Source: Blastocatellia bacterium (GTDB lineage: Bacteria > Acidobacteriota > Blastocatellia > Pyrinomonadales > Pyrinomonadaceae). Taken from it: 23,904 nucleotides of DNA. The notes below the pieces were generated by a model, which did not search any database, was not told the DNA's origin, and was given only the letters and a program-made list of their open reading frames with translations. The position numbers were made by a program, and so were the translations under genes. Position 1 is the stretch's first letter. Every line of letters begins with the position of its first letter. The stretch lies in assembly GCA_013695195.1 (NCBI GenBank), contig JACDAY010000050.1:1-23904 (forward strand). The letters run 5' to 3'. This document shows positions 1 through 7,942 of the stretch, one piece after another.

Positions 1-279
1 ATGCAAGCCTCGACCTTCCCTGCGTTCGTTCCTATTTTGGAGCTAGTTGACTTTCCGTGATGTCAAAGTTGTACCTTCTTGAATAATTAAAAAAGCAAGC
101 GCCGTGCCAAAAAATAACTTTTTGTAATGCAAGCAAATAATAAAAAAACTTTGGGGTAGAGTCTTATTTAGCAAAATTTAACTGAGTGATTTTAATACAT
201 AAATCAAATCGCAGTGCTTGATGTGTCCGTTTTTCATTCATTGTGGATGAGATCCGTGTGTGTTCTAATTTTCAAGGTA
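1..279. other. Left-edge region without a supported gene
   Basis: This stretch is A+T-rich and I see no gene I can defend in it. The first forward frame is open from the window edge to a TGA at 58-60, so positions 1-57 could be the last 19 codons of a gene that starts outside the window, but several other frames are also open there and the residues match nothing I recognise. Positions 60-270 contain several A/T runs that could hold the promoter of the downstream small gene, but no convincing -35/-10 pair is visible. Confidence 0.4.
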
Positions 280-564
280 ATGAAACTCAGCGAACAGGAA
301 TTTGAGAAGTTATGCAGCGGTATATATTCCGACCGCGAATCAATACTCAATCACAATCCAATAGGAACCCGCGAAGAAATTTTGTTGTGGATGTTGATGA
401 GCTGCCTCATTTGCTATTTGAGTTTGGAGGAGATAGAAATTCCATGCTTTACCGGAATTCCTGACACAGCGACCTATAGAAATGCAATTTTGTTTATTCT
501 TCGAGAAAGAAAATTTCCGGACTTTGACGCGGAAATATATTTAGATAAACTTTTGGAACAATGA
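280..564 (+). CDS. Small protein of unknown function, coupled to the MBL hydrolase
   Basis: I do not recognise this 94-residue protein. It begins MKLSEQEFEKL and is acidic, with a hydrophobic middle (about residues 28-45, containing LLWMLMSCLICYLSL) followed by a Cys-containing segment and a charged C-terminal helix ending in LDKLLEQ. I chose the ATG at 280 because the protein then starts with a typical amphipathic helix. A GTG at 214 and an ATG at 247 lie in the same frame and would add residues that look less protein-like. An AAGG at 274-277 sits too close to the start to be a good ribosome site, so the start is uncertain. Its TGA overlaps the ATG of the next gene as ATGA, which indicates translational coupling and a role tied to the hydrolase, but no function can be given. 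Confidence 0.6.
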   Translation: MKLSEQEFEKLCSGIYSDRESILNHNPIGTREEILLWMLMSCLICYLSLEEIEIPCFTGIPDTATYRNAILFILRERKFPDFDAEIYLDKLLEQ

Positions 565-1253
565 TAATCAAGCAATTTGTCCTTTCGCCTTTCCAACAAA
601 ACACGCGGGTGGCCGCATGCGAAGAAACCGGTAAGGCGATCTGTATCGACCCCGGGGAAGAATCAACGGAGTTAGTCGATTATATTCGGGATAACACATT
701 TGAACTGCAGGCGATAACTCTCACGCATGGACATCTCGACCATGTCGGCGGTGTTACCTTTTTGCACACTGCCTTTCCCGATGCCGAAATAATCCTGCAC
801 AAGGATGACGAGGTCCTATACTATGGACTGCCGCAGCAGCCGCTGTTTATGGGCATTCAGCCGCATCAAATGAAAGCGCTCGGATTCGACTTCACGACAC
901 CGCCGAAATTATCAAGAAACTGGATAAACGGTGAGATATATGCTCTCGGCAATCTGCGATTTAAGATTTTGCACTGCCCTGGGCACACTCCGGGACACGT
1001 TATTCTGGCGGAGGAAAAAGAGCGTAAGGTTTTCGTCGGCGACTGTCTTTTCGAAAGCTCTATCGGCCGCACGGATCTGCCGGGCGGCAGTTTAGAGCAA
1101 TTGATGCGTTCCATCAACGAAAACATACTTTCTCTGGGCGATGATTTTATGGTCTATTCCGGCCACGGTTGCGAGACGACCGTCGGCCGCGAAAGGGCGG
1201 TGAATCCGTTTCTTAACGGCTCGTATCAAAGTGAGCGCGGCAGTTTCCTTTAG
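561..1253 (+). CDS. MBL-fold metallohydrolase, glyoxalase II-like
   Basis: This 230-residue protein is a complete single-domain metallo-beta-lactamase fold hydrolase of the glyoxalase II / YcbL-like branch. The metal-binding motif THGHLDH lies at residues 55-61 (His56, His58, Asp60, His61). Further ligands are His142 in PGHTPGH, Asp161 in VGDCLF and His202 in SGHG. The segments SIGRTDLPGG and GHGCETTVGRER match the usual C-terminal motifs of this branch. It has no signal peptide, so it should be cytoplasmic. Family knowledge suggests hydrolysis of thioesters such as S-lactoylglutathione-type substrates, but it lacks the long C-terminal substrate domain of classical GloB (about 250-260 aa), so the real substrate is open. 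Its start overlaps the stop of the small upstream gene. I am sure of the fold and unsure of the substrate. Confidence 0.9.
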   Translation: MIIKQFVLSPFQQNTRVAACEETGKAICIDPGEESTELVDYIRDNTFELQAITLTHGHLDHVGGVTFLHTAFPDAEIILHKDDEVLYYGLPQQPLFMGIQPHQMKALGFDFTTPPKLSRNWINGEIYALGNLRFKILHCPGHTPGHVILAEEKERKVFVGDCLFESSIGRTDLPGGSLEQLMRSINENILSLGDDFMVYSGHGCETTVGRERAVNPFLNGSYQSERGSFL

Positions 1254-1269
1254 ACGCTATTCGATCTGA

Positions 1270-1275
1270 TATACT
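1270..1275 (+). promoter_or_regulatory. Extended -10 promoter candidate for the exported MBL gene
   Basis: TATACT at 1270-1275 is preceded by TG at 1267-1268, giving an extended -10 element TGATATACT. No good -35 is visible, which is compatible with an extended -10. Transcription would start near 1282 and leave a leader of about 30 bases carrying the AGGAG ribosome site before the ATG at 1314. Confidence 0.4.
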
Positions 1276-1313
1276 TTTACTACCTCTTTAAATTCCACTC
1301 AGGAGACAATAGA

Positions 1314-2216
1314 ATGCGGATAATTTTCTCTTTAATTTCTTTGCTGTCCTTTTGTATAACAACCGCTTTGGCTCACGGCGATAACCGACATTTTGCAAAC
1401 AAACAGGATGTGCAGGTTAAGACTACAAAGGTAAACGGAAATGTCTATATGCTGCAGGGACGCGGCGGCAACGTCGGAGCGCTGGTCGGCATGGAAGGCA
1501 TACTAATCGTCGACGACGATTACAAAGCCGTCGGCGAAAAACTCGCGGCCGCGCTAAAGGAGCTCGGATCTGCCACGCCCCGATATATTTTTAACACGCA
1601 CTGGCACGCCGACCATGCCGAGGGAAACGAATTCTTTGGCGGGAGTTCTACTATCGTCGCCCACACAAACGTCCGCAAAAGGATTTCCCAGGTGAATACG
1701 TTATTTGGCAATCAGATACCACCAGCTCCCGTGGTCGCATGGCCCGTCGTAACTTATACCGAGAGCATGTCGATTTACATAAATGGCGAAGAGGTCCGTG
1801 CGGTTCATTATCCGAAAGGCCATACGGACGGCGATACGGTGGTATTCTTTGTTAAATCAAACGTCGTGCATCTGGGCGACCACTTTTTTGCCGGACGATT
1901 CCCGTTTGTCGATCTAGACAACGGAGGCAGTGTGCAGGGTTTGATCAACAATATCTCTGCTCTGATGAAGCAAATTCCAGCCGACGCAAAGCTAATCCCG
2001 GGCCACGGCCCGGTTTCCACAATAGATGATCTCAGAAAATATCATCAGACGCTTTCGGAAACTGCCCGAATCGTACAGGACGCAATGAAGAAAAGGAAAT
2101 CTCTTGAAGATATAAAGAAAACCGGTTTTCCGGAAAAGTACAAGGAATGGGGCACGGGCTTTATCAAACCCGATGCGTGGATCGAGACCATATACAAAAG
2201 CTATTCGATTAAATAA
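1314..2216 (+). CDS. Exported MBL-fold metallohydrolase
   Basis: This 300-residue protein has a signal peptide (about residues 1-20, ending TALA before HGDN) and a metallo-beta-lactamase domain, so it probably acts in the periplasm. The zinc motif HWHADH is at residues 96-101 (His96, His98, Asp100, His101). Other expected ligands are His170 in KGHTDGD, Asp189 in LGDHFF and His231 in PGHGP. The arrangement HWHADHAEGN plus GHTDGDTVVFF is typical of periplasmic MBL proteins annotated as SoxH-like or cyclase-like rather than of true antibiotic-degrading enzymes, although class B lactamases share the fold. AGGAG lies about 8 bases before the ATG, which supports this start. It is only 60 bp from the preceding MBL gene, yet the two proteins belong to clearly different branches, so this is not a tandem duplication. 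Substrate unknown. Confidence 0.85.
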   Translation: MRIIFSLISLLSFCITTALAHGDNRHFANKQDVQVKTTKVNGNVYMLQGRGGNVGALVGMEGILIVDDDYKAVGEKLAAALKELGSATPRYIFNTHWHADHAEGNEFFGGSSTIVAHTNVRKRISQVNTLFGNQIPPAPVVAWPVVTYTESMSIYINGEEVRAVHYPKGHTDGDTVVFFVKSNVVHLGDHFFAGRFPFVDLDNGGSVQGLINNISALMKQIPADAKLIPGHGPVSTIDDLRKYHQTLSETARIVQDAMKKRKSLEDIKKTGFPEKYKEWGTGFIKPDAWIETIYKSYSIK

Positions 2217-2240
2217 ACTGATTGTTCACATTCTGAATTT

Positions 2241-2271
2241 AACTCCGTTAGGGGCGTGACGACGTTTGTAG
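2241..2271 (+). repeat. REP-like repeat unit, copy 1
   Basis: The sequence from AACTCCGTTAGG to GTTTGTAG resembles the unit at 4780-4807 (TTAGGAACG followed by CTGTTTGTAG), with a few substitutions and a short insertion. It lies just downstream of the exported MBL gene, 26 bp before the perfect hairpin at 2297-2342 that begins with the same GTTCC-n-TAGGAAC core. Confidence 0.5.
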
Positions 2272-2296
2272 CCGTTTGCGAGTAAAAATAGAATTG

Positions 2297-2342
2297 AGTT
2301 CCGCTAGGAACGGCCTGATCTCCGGCCGTTCCTAGCGGAACT
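2297..2342. repeat. Perfect 19-bp palindromic hairpin, REP-like copy and possible bidirectional terminator
   Basis: The arms at 2297-2315 and 2324-2342 are exact inverted repeats of 19 bp around an 8-base loop (2316-2323, TGATCTCC). The left arm carries the GTTCC-GCTAGGAACG-GCCTG core shared with units at 4780-4807 and 4894-4920. It sits between the convergent ends of the MBL gene (2216) and the aldolase gene (2393), where it could end transcription from both sides, although no strong T-run follows on either strand. The loop plus inner arms (2311-2328) match the reverse complement of coding sequence at 2484-2501. Confidence 0.8.
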
Positions 2343-2392
2343 TTTGATGAAAAATGTACGACCATGTATTAATAATATTCTGAAATCAATAG

Positions 2393-3469
2393 CTATGCGA
2401 CAGTAATTTCCTTCGTTAAATAAACGTCCTGAATCGCGTTCAATAGGTCGACACCCTCGGCCATTGGGCGTTGAAACGCTTTCCGGCCGGAGATCAGGCC
2501 GGTTCCGCCGCCGCGTTTGTTGATGACGGCCGTGCGGACCGCATCTGCCAGATCGCTTTCTCCCTTGGATTCGCCGCCCGAATTTATTAAACCGCATCGT
2601 CCCATATAGCAGTTCGCCACCTGATACCGCACAAGATCGATCGGGTTATCGCTCGTCAATTCTGAATATATTTTCGGGTTTGTCTTGCCGTAGCTGCTCT
2701 CGATATTGAGGGCATTGTAACCGCCGTTATTGGTCGGCAATTTCTGTTTTATAATATCGGCTTGAATGGTAACGCCAAGGTGGTTTGCCTGTCCGGTCAA
2801 ATCCGCCGAGGCGTGATAATCGACATCTTTTGTTTTGAATTGCGGGTTTCGAAGATAGCACCAAAGAATTGTCGCCATTCCGATCTCGTGCGCATAAGCG
2901 AATGCTTCGGCGATTTCCGTTAGCTGGCGGGTCGATTCATCCGAACCGAAATAAACGGTCGCTCCGACTGCGACCGCGCCCATATCGCGGCATTGGTCGA
3001 TATTGCCGAACATCACCTGATCGAATTTGTTTGGATATGTGAGAAGCTCATTGTGATTGATTTTTACGATAAACGGTATTTTGTGGGCGTATTTTCTTGC
3101 CACAGTTCCCAACGCTCCGTACGTCGAAGCAACTGCGTTGCAGCCGCCTTCGATCGCCAGCTTAACGATATTTCCCGGGTCAAAGTACTGCGGATTCGGC
3201 GCAAAGCTCGCACCGGCAGAATGCTCGATTCCCTGATCGACCGGCAAAATGGAAAGATAGCCGGTGCCGCGCAAACGCCCGTTGTCCTTCAGCGTCTGTA
3301 GACTGCGAAGCACGCTCGGGTTTCGGTCCGAATCCATCCACACCCTGTCGATAAAATCGCCGCCGGGCAGATGCAGGTTTTCTTTTGGAATTGTTTTTGA
3401 TTTGTGGTTTAAAAGCGTGTCGGCGTCAGCGCCCAAAAACTCCTGGATTTTACTGTAATCGACGGACAT
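2393..3469 (-). CDS. fbaB: Class I fructose-bisphosphate aldolase, DhnA/FbaB type
   Basis: This 358-residue cytoplasmic enzyme cleaves fructose 1,6-bisphosphate to dihydroxyacetone phosphate and glyceraldehyde 3-phosphate, or runs in reverse in gluconeogenesis. It belongs to the archaeal-type class I DhnA family; E. coli FbaB is about 350 aa. Motifs seen are LPVDQGIEHS near residues 75-84, PFIVKINHNELL at 132-143, ADIIKQKLPTNNGGY at 237-251 and GGGTGLISGRKAFQRP near the C-terminus. Lys241 in ADIIKQK corresponds to the expected Schiff-base lysine. A class I enzyme needs no metal. An AGGAGAG ribosome site lies about 7 bases before the ATG, and an extended -10 promoter lies about 42 bases upstream of the ATG. 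The gene seems to be its own transcription unit, separated from the topoisomerase gene by 125 bp. Confidence 0.93.
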   Translation of the reverse strand: MSVDYSKIQEFLGADADTLLNHKSKTIPKENLHLPGGDFIDRVWMDSDRNPSVLRSLQTLKDNGRLRGTGYLSILPVDQGIEHSAGASFAPNPQYFDPGNIVKLAIEGGCNAVASTYGALGTVARKYAHKIPFIVKINHNELLTYPNKFDQVMFGNIDQCRDMGAVAVGATVYFGSDESTRQLTEIAEAFAYAHEIGMATILWCYLRNPQFKTKDVDYHASADLTGQANHLGVTIQADIIKQKLPTNNGGYNALNIESSYGKTNPKIYSELTSDNPIDLVRYQVANCYMGRCGLINSGGESKGESDLADAVRTAVINKRGGGTGLISGRKAFQRPMAEGVDLLNAIQDVYLTKEITVA

Positions 3470-3510
3470 CGGTTCTCTCCTGTCTGAAATAATGCTTAAT
3501 AATTTGCGGA

Positions 3511-3519
3511 ATTATAACA
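3511..3519 (-). promoter_or_regulatory. Extended -10 promoter of the aldolase gene
   Basis: On the minus strand this reads TGTTATAAT, a consensus TATAAT preceded by TGn. The region 17 bases further upstream does not resemble TTGACA, as is usual for extended -10 promoters. The predicted start gives a leader of about 35 bases containing the AGGAGAG site. Confidence 0.5.
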
Positions 3520-3594
3520 TGACTGACGAGCAGCCTCCCGTAGTGCTTGTGAGAAAATAGCCCGCAGTAAAACGAATTGATTTACCTGTTCTTC

Positions 3595-4650
3595 TCAGTT
3601 TTGATCAAAGAGCTTGAGCAATGCTTTTTCTTCAGGCTCATAATCGGTTTCGATGCGGGTTATCCGGCGAGCTTTGCGGGTCCGGAATTCGTCCAAAGTG
3701 ATTCCCGCTTCGTACTTTTTCAAAATTGTCGGATGAACGTATGAAGCCCGGCAGACAGTAGGCGTGTTTCCAAGCTGCTCAGCTACTTTTTTGACCGCCT
3801 TGCAAATATTTTTCTTCAATTGGTTTTCGTCTTCAGGCTTTCCGATCTCGGCCAGCTCGATGGCGGCAAGAAGCGTACCGCCCCATGTGCGAAAATCCTT
3901 CGATGAAAACTCCGGCGCTGTAGCGGTTTTTAAATAATCGTTTAAATCACCGGGTTTTATCGCTCTGGGCTTTCCTTCCTCATCTAGATAATGAAAAAGC
4001 TTGCGCTTCGGGCCGAGCTCTTTCAGATCCTTCATTAACGACGCAAGTTCCTGATCGACCATGATTTTCCGGTGCTTGATGTGGCTTTTGCCAACGAAAT
4101 TAAATACAAGCTCGCCTTTTCTTCCGAACTCGAGATGCCTGTTTTGCAGCGTCGTTATGCCGAAGGTTTTATAATGCCGGGCGCTTTTGTCAGTCCCGAC
4201 TCTCATATAAAGAGAATTTATCAACCGCATCATCACGGCCAGAACCTTTTCGCGTGGAAAACCGTCGAGCGCAATATGCTCGTTTGTAACCTTTCGCAAT
4301 TGCGGAAGATATTTGCCGAAGCTTTCTATCTTGGTAAATTTCTTTTTCTGCTGCTTTTCGGAGTATTTTGTGTGATAACGATATTGAATACGGCCTGTCG
4401 TATCCATTCCGACTACCTGAACACGGCTTCCTGCCGATGGCGCGATCCGCACATGCCGCCACGCCGGCGGAACAACCAACAGCTTTATTCTTTCGAGGTG
4501 TTCCGCATCGGTGATCGCTTTCCCGTTCGCATCGACATACTTGAATCCCCTGGATTTTGCCCCTACTCTCTTCCACCATTTCGAGCGTTTACCTTTTTCG
4601 AGAATCTCGCGTGCTTTTGTAGTGTCAAAAATTGGTTGTTTTCCCGTCAT
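3595..4650 (-). CDS. DNA topoisomerase IB (poxvirus/bacterial type)
   Basis: This 351-residue enzyme relaxes supercoils by cutting one strand through a 3'-phosphotyrosine link. It has an N-terminal DNA-clamp domain (about residues 20-110, including LLVVPPAWRHVRIAP) and a C-terminal catalytic domain. Catalytic residues can be placed: Arg150 in LYMRVGTDK, Lys188 in FVGKSH, Arg254 in KDFRTWGGT, Asn295 in QLGNTP and the nucleophile Tyr304 in RASYVHP. The spacing Arg-Tyr (50) and Asn-Tyr (9) is the same as in the Deinococcus enzyme, which also uses Asn where poxviruses use His. Type IB enzymes are patchily distributed in bacteria and are generally seen as accessory to gyrase and topo I. The ribosome site is weak (GGGAT). 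A repeat-rich 300-bp gap separates it from the M16 gene. Confidence 0.93.
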   Translation of the reverse strand: MTGKQPIFDTTKAREILEKGKRSKWWKRVGAKSRGFKYVDANGKAITDAEHLERIKLLVVPPAWRHVRIAPSAGSRVQVVGMDTTGRIQYRYHTKYSEKQQKKKFTKIESFGKYLPQLRKVTNEHIALDGFPREKVLAVMMRLINSLYMRVGTDKSARHYKTFGITTLQNRHLEFGRKGELVFNFVGKSHIKHRKIMVDQELASLMKDLKELGPKRKLFHYLDEEGKPRAIKPGDLNDYLKTATAPEFSSKDFRTWGGTLLAAIELAEIGKPEDENQLKKNICKAVKKVAEQLGNTPTVCRASYVHPTILKKYEAGITLDEFRTRKARRITRIETDYEPEEKALLKLFDQN

Positions 4651-4681
4651 TTTTTAAAATCCCATTGTTCGTCTCAATTAG

Positions 4682-4687
4682 AGTATA
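4682..4687 (-). promoter_or_regulatory. Possible -10 element for the topoisomerase gene
   Basis: TATACT on the minus strand lies about 32 bases upstream of the topoisomerase start codon. The TGATCT 17 bases further upstream is a poor -35, so this is a weak call based on position and the -10 match only. Confidence 0.28.
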
Positions 4688-4779
4688 ACTTTTATCGAAA
4701 TGATAGATCAGGAAGTGGTATTAAAACAAGCAAGACCGGATAGGCTGGGTTCTGTTGAAAAAAGAAAATTTTAATCCTA

Positions 4780-4920
4780 AGTTCCATTAGGAACGACCTG
4801 TTTGTAGTTAAAAATTAATAAACAAATAAAGTTCCGGAGGTAGGCAGAAAATATGCCTGCCTCCGGAACTCATTTCAATTACTGATCGGCCAGCTACAAA
4901 CAGAACGCTCCTAAGGAGCT
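4780..4920. repeat. Nested palindromic REP-like element (about 141 bp)
   Basis: The outer arms are the unit 4780-4807 and its inverted partner 4894-4920, which agree at about 23 of 28 columns and both contain CTGTTTGTAG. Inside them lies a separate hairpin with arms at 4830-4846 and 4854-4870 (17 bp, one G-T wobble, 7-base loop). The element fills the gap between the M16 stop (4951) and the topoisomerase promoter region and carries no reading frame. It could end M16 transcription. The same unit occurs at 2241-2342, so this is a dispersed repeat family. No transposase or RAYT-like gene is present in the window. Confidence 0.7.
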
Positions 4921-4950
4921 AATATCCCTATCTAAAAGAGAATCCCGCGT

Positions 4951-7734
4951 CTACTGCGTAATAGGATTACCTTCGGTATCAAGCAAAGCTATCGGATATC
5001 CTAACTCTTTAAGTCCCGGCTCAATAGTCGTTTTATCACCCACAATTAAAATAGCCATTTTATCGGGCGTTATGTATTTATCCGCCACACGGTCGACGTC
5101 AGCGAGCGTAACGGCGCTTATGTTGCGTGCGTACTCGCTAAAATAAGAATCCGGCAAACCATATGTAATTAAAGCCGAAAACTGGTTGGCAATTTGTCCG
5201 TTGGTTTCAAAGCCGCCCGGAAGGCTGCGGATCAGACTTTGCTTATTGATCTCGAATTCAGATTGTGAGATCGGAATCTCACCGCGTATGCCGTTGAGCT
5301 CTTTAATAAACTCGACAACCGATTCTTTGGTATAAGCAGTCTGCACGCCGGCGGATGCAGTGAAAGGCCCGGCACCGCGGCGAAACGCAAAATTGCTGTA
5401 CGCTCCATATGTGTAACCCTTGTCTTCACGCAGGTTCATAAACAGACGCGCCGATCCGCCGCCGCCAAGAATCGAATTCATTACCTGAAGCGCGTAATAA
5501 TCGGGATTATCGCGCGGAACCCCTACCTGCCCGATCATTATCACCGACTGTGCTGCGTTCGGCTTGTCTATCAGATAAATTCCGGGCCGGCTGAAGGCTG
5601 CGATCTCCGGAAACGTGGCCGACGGAACATCCGACGATTTCCAGTTTGCAAAAGCCTTTTCAAGTTTCGGCTTGAGCACGCTCATATTCGTATCGCCGAC
5701 CACGACCAAAACTCCGTTATTCGGGCGGTAAAAAGTTTGATAAAACTTTTCGACATCTGATTGTTTGATCGATTCAACGGAAGCTTTGTCGCCGCCCAAT
5801 GAATTTCCGTAAGGGTGATTTCTGCCGTAAAGCAAGGCATTGTATGCATTGCCGGCGACTGCGTTCGCGTTGTCCCTGCGCTGCTGCAGCGAGATCAAAG
5901 TGCGGCGGCGCAGGTTGTCGAACTCTTTGTCGGGGAAGGTCGGATTAACAAGCACGTCCGAATAAATATCCAGCGCTTTGTCCAGATTCTTTGTCAGCGT
6001 CTGCATCGAAACATTTGCTGAATCCCAGCTCGACCCGAGTCCCAGCGTTGCGCCGATGTCTGCCAACTGATTGGACACGTCAATTGCCGAGCGTGTTTTC
6101 GTGCCGCTGTTTAGAAGCCCGGACGTGAACGATGCCACGCCCGATTTCCCACTCGGGTCAACCGTTCCGCCCGATTTGAAGATCATATTCATCGAAACTA
6201 TCGGAAGCTCCGCCCGGCGCACCAGCCAGACTTCCAGGCCATTGGACAGCGTTTGTTTTTCAATCGATGGCAAAACGAATTTCGATTCAGCTTTGGCTTT
6301 TGGAAGATTCCTCGAATAATCGGTTGTGGCTTTTTTCTGCCCGGCTTTGCTTGTCGACGTGTTTGCCGCCGCGCTCATTTGCGACGCTGTCTTTTCTTTT
6401 CGCGGCACAAAATTCATCACCAAATGGTTAGCGTTCAGATAAACATTCGCAACCCGTTGGACGTCTGCCGGCGTAACTTTGCGATATTCGTCCAGTTCCT
6501 TTTGGAAATTGTCGGGCTTATTGAAGAATGTCGCATTTCGGTTCATCTGATCGGCTTTACCGTTGACAGTCTGCAAACCGAAGATCGCCTGTGATTCGAG
6601 ACGGCTGATAGCTCGTGAAACTTCGTCGACGGTTGGCGGCTCTTTCTTGATCCGCTCGATCTCGATATTTATTTCCTGTTCGATCTCGTTAAGAGTTTTT
6701 TGCGGCCGGGCGGTTGCCGTAATTTGAAAGGCACCGGAAATTTCTCTCGTCGGATGCGAAGCAAAAATATCCTGGGCGATCTGTTTGTCATAGACGAGCT
6801 TGCTTTGCAGGCGCGAGCCGCGCCCGTTTGAAAGAATGGAGCTTAAAATATCGAGCGCGGCTTCATCCTTGTTGCCGAGCGGAACCGTGAGCCAGGTCAG
6901 ATAAAGACGCGGCAGCTGTACGGAATCTTCAAACTCTCTGCGGATCACACCGTTGATTTTTGGAACAGGCGGATTCGGACGGCTTATGGCCGCTCCTTTC
7001 ACGATCGGTCCAAAATATTTTTGCACCCAGGCTTCCGTCTGTTTCGGATTAAAATCTCCCGCAATAACGAGCGTGGCATTGTTCGGCGCATAATACTGCC
7101 GGAAAAATCCTTTGACGTCCTCCATCGAGGCGGCGGTTAGATCGTCAAGCGAGCCGATTGTCGTCCAATTGTACGGATGGTTTTTCGGATAGATCAGATC
7201 GGCAATTTTTTCGGACGCAGTTCCGTAAGGCTGATTATCATAATTCTGGCGGCGTTCGTTCTTTACGACATCGCGCTGGTTATCAAGCTTCTCCTGCGTC
7301 ATCGCCTCGAGCAGATTTCCCATGCGGTCGGCTTCGAGAAATAAAGCCGTTTCCAATACATTGGACGGAACCACCTCGTAATAATTCGTCCGGTCGCCAT
7401 TGGTCGAGCCGTTCAGCGTACTAGCGCCCAGCTCATCGACAACCTTCAGATAATCGCTGTTGTAATTCTTCGAGCCTTGAAACATCAGATGCTCGAAAAG
7501 ATGAGCAAACCCGGTCTTACCGGCAACTTCATTTTTTGAGCCGACGTGATACCACACGTTGACAGCAACTATAGGCGTCGAATGATCCTCGTGCATTATG
7601 ACCCGCAGGCCGTTCCTGAGCCGATATTCTTTATAATTAATAGCCGGCAGCTTGTCGCTGCTCTGAGCGAATACGCTTGTTGACATAAGAAACACCAAAA
7701 CCAGCAAACCGGTAAAAACTTTCTGCATTCTCAT
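4951..7734 (-). CDS. Secreted M16-family zinc peptidase, two-domain
   Basis: This 927-residue protein has a signal peptide (about 1-23, ending VFAQ) and two M16 units, near residues 30-450 and 490-927. The first unit has the inverted zinc motif HLFEH at 78-82 (His78 and His82 bind zinc, Glu81 is the catalytic base) and the third ligand Glu160 in VVKNERRQ, about 80 residues on, as in pitrilysin. The second unit lacks HxxEH (the equivalent segment reads ASFTSGLLNSGT) but keeps the Arg/Tyr substrate-binding region (KGYTYGAYSNFAFRRG), the usual active/inactive pairing of fused M16 peptidases. It should degrade peptides in the periplasm or outside the cell. A GGGAG ribosome site lies before ATG 7734, within a duplicated 13-bp leader; an ATG two codons later is also possible. 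It is transcribed in the same direction as the sigma/anti-sigma pair but a 282-bp gap and a hairpin separate them. Confidence 0.93.
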   Translation of the reverse strand: MRMQKVFTGLLVLVFLMSTSVFAQSSDKLPAINYKEYRLRNGLRVIMHEDHSTPIVAVNVWYHVGSKNEVAGKTGFAHLFEHLMFQGSKNYNSDYLKVVDELGASTLNGSTNGDRTNYYEVVPSNVLETALFLEADRMGNLLEAMTQEKLDNQRDVVKNERRQNYDNQPYGTASEKIADLIYPKNHPYNWTTIGSLDDLTAASMEDVKGFFRQYYAPNNATLVIAGDFNPKQTEAWVQKYFGPIVKGAAISRPNPPVPKINGVIRREFEDSVQLPRLYLTWLTVPLGNKDEAALDILSSILSNGRGSRLQSKLVYDKQIAQDIFASHPTREISGAFQITATARPQKTLNEIEQEINIEIERIKKEPPTVDEVSRAISRLESQAIFGLQTVNGKADQMNRNATFFNKPDNFQKELDEYRKVTPADVQRVANVYLNANHLVMNFVPRKEKTASQMSAAANTSTSKAGQKKATTDYSRNLPKAKAESKFVLPSIEKQTLSNGLEVWLVRRAELPIVSMNMIFKSGGTVDPSGKSGVASFTSGLLNSGTKTRSAIDVSNQLADIGATLGLGSSWDSANVSMQTLTKNLDKALDIYSDVLVNPTFPDKEFDNLRRRTLISLQQRRDNANAVAGNAYNALLYGRNHPYGNSLGGDKASVESIKQSDVEKFYQTFYRPNNGVLVVVGDTNMSVLKPKLEKAFANWKSSDVPSATFPEIAAFSRPGIYLIDKPNAAQSVIMIGQVGVPRDNPDYYALQVMNSILGGGGSARLFMNLREDKGYTYGAYSNFAFRRGAGPFTASAGVQTAYTKESVVEFIKELNGIRGEIPISQSEFEINKQSLIRSLPGGFETNGQIANQFSALITYGLPDSYFSEYARNISAVTLADVDRVADKYITPDKMAILIVGDKTTIEPGLKELGYPIALLDTEGNPITQ

Positions 7735-7737
7735 CGC

Positions 7738-7763
7738 AAAACTCCCTAATAAAACTCCCTAAT
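7738..7763 (-). repeat. Perfect 13-bp tandem duplication carrying the M16 ribosome site
   Basis: Positions 7738-7750 and 7751-7763 are identical. On the minus strand each copy reads ATTAGGGAGTTTT, so the leader of the M16 peptidase has two GGGAG Shine-Dalgarno-like cores 13 bases apart; only the proximal one is correctly spaced. Confidence 0.75.
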
Positions 7764-7942
7764 AATGTAATTCTTAGATTCTGTTGAATATGATTTTGTA
7801 ACCTTAGTCTCGATGTTTATCAGCTTATTCTTTTCGTTTTTTTTCCATTTGGACCGATATCAATCCTTGAGAGTGGAAAAAAAAGTTAACCACGGGAAAT
7901 AAGAAGAATCAGAATAAAATCGGACGACCAAACGATCTTACA

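Noticed and set aside
1..60. Possible 3' end of an upstream gene ending at TGA 58-60
   Set aside because: Only 19 codons are visible, other frames are also open and no residues are recognisable; kept as a note only.
561..2216. Tandem duplication of MBL hydrolases, or an antibiotic-resistance cassette
   Set aside because: The two proteins belong to different MBL branches, one cytoplasmic and one exported, and neither shows motifs specific to class B beta-lactamases.
2304..2597. Short minus-strand frame overlapping the aldolase 3' end
   Set aside because: It overlaps the conserved aldolase coding region in another frame and reads through the hairpin; Arg/Gly-rich shadow.
4072..4743. Open frame of 223 codons on the + strand opposite the topoisomerase gene
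   Set aside because: It is antisense to a gene with a full set of catalytic residues and its product has no recognisable domain or ribosome site.
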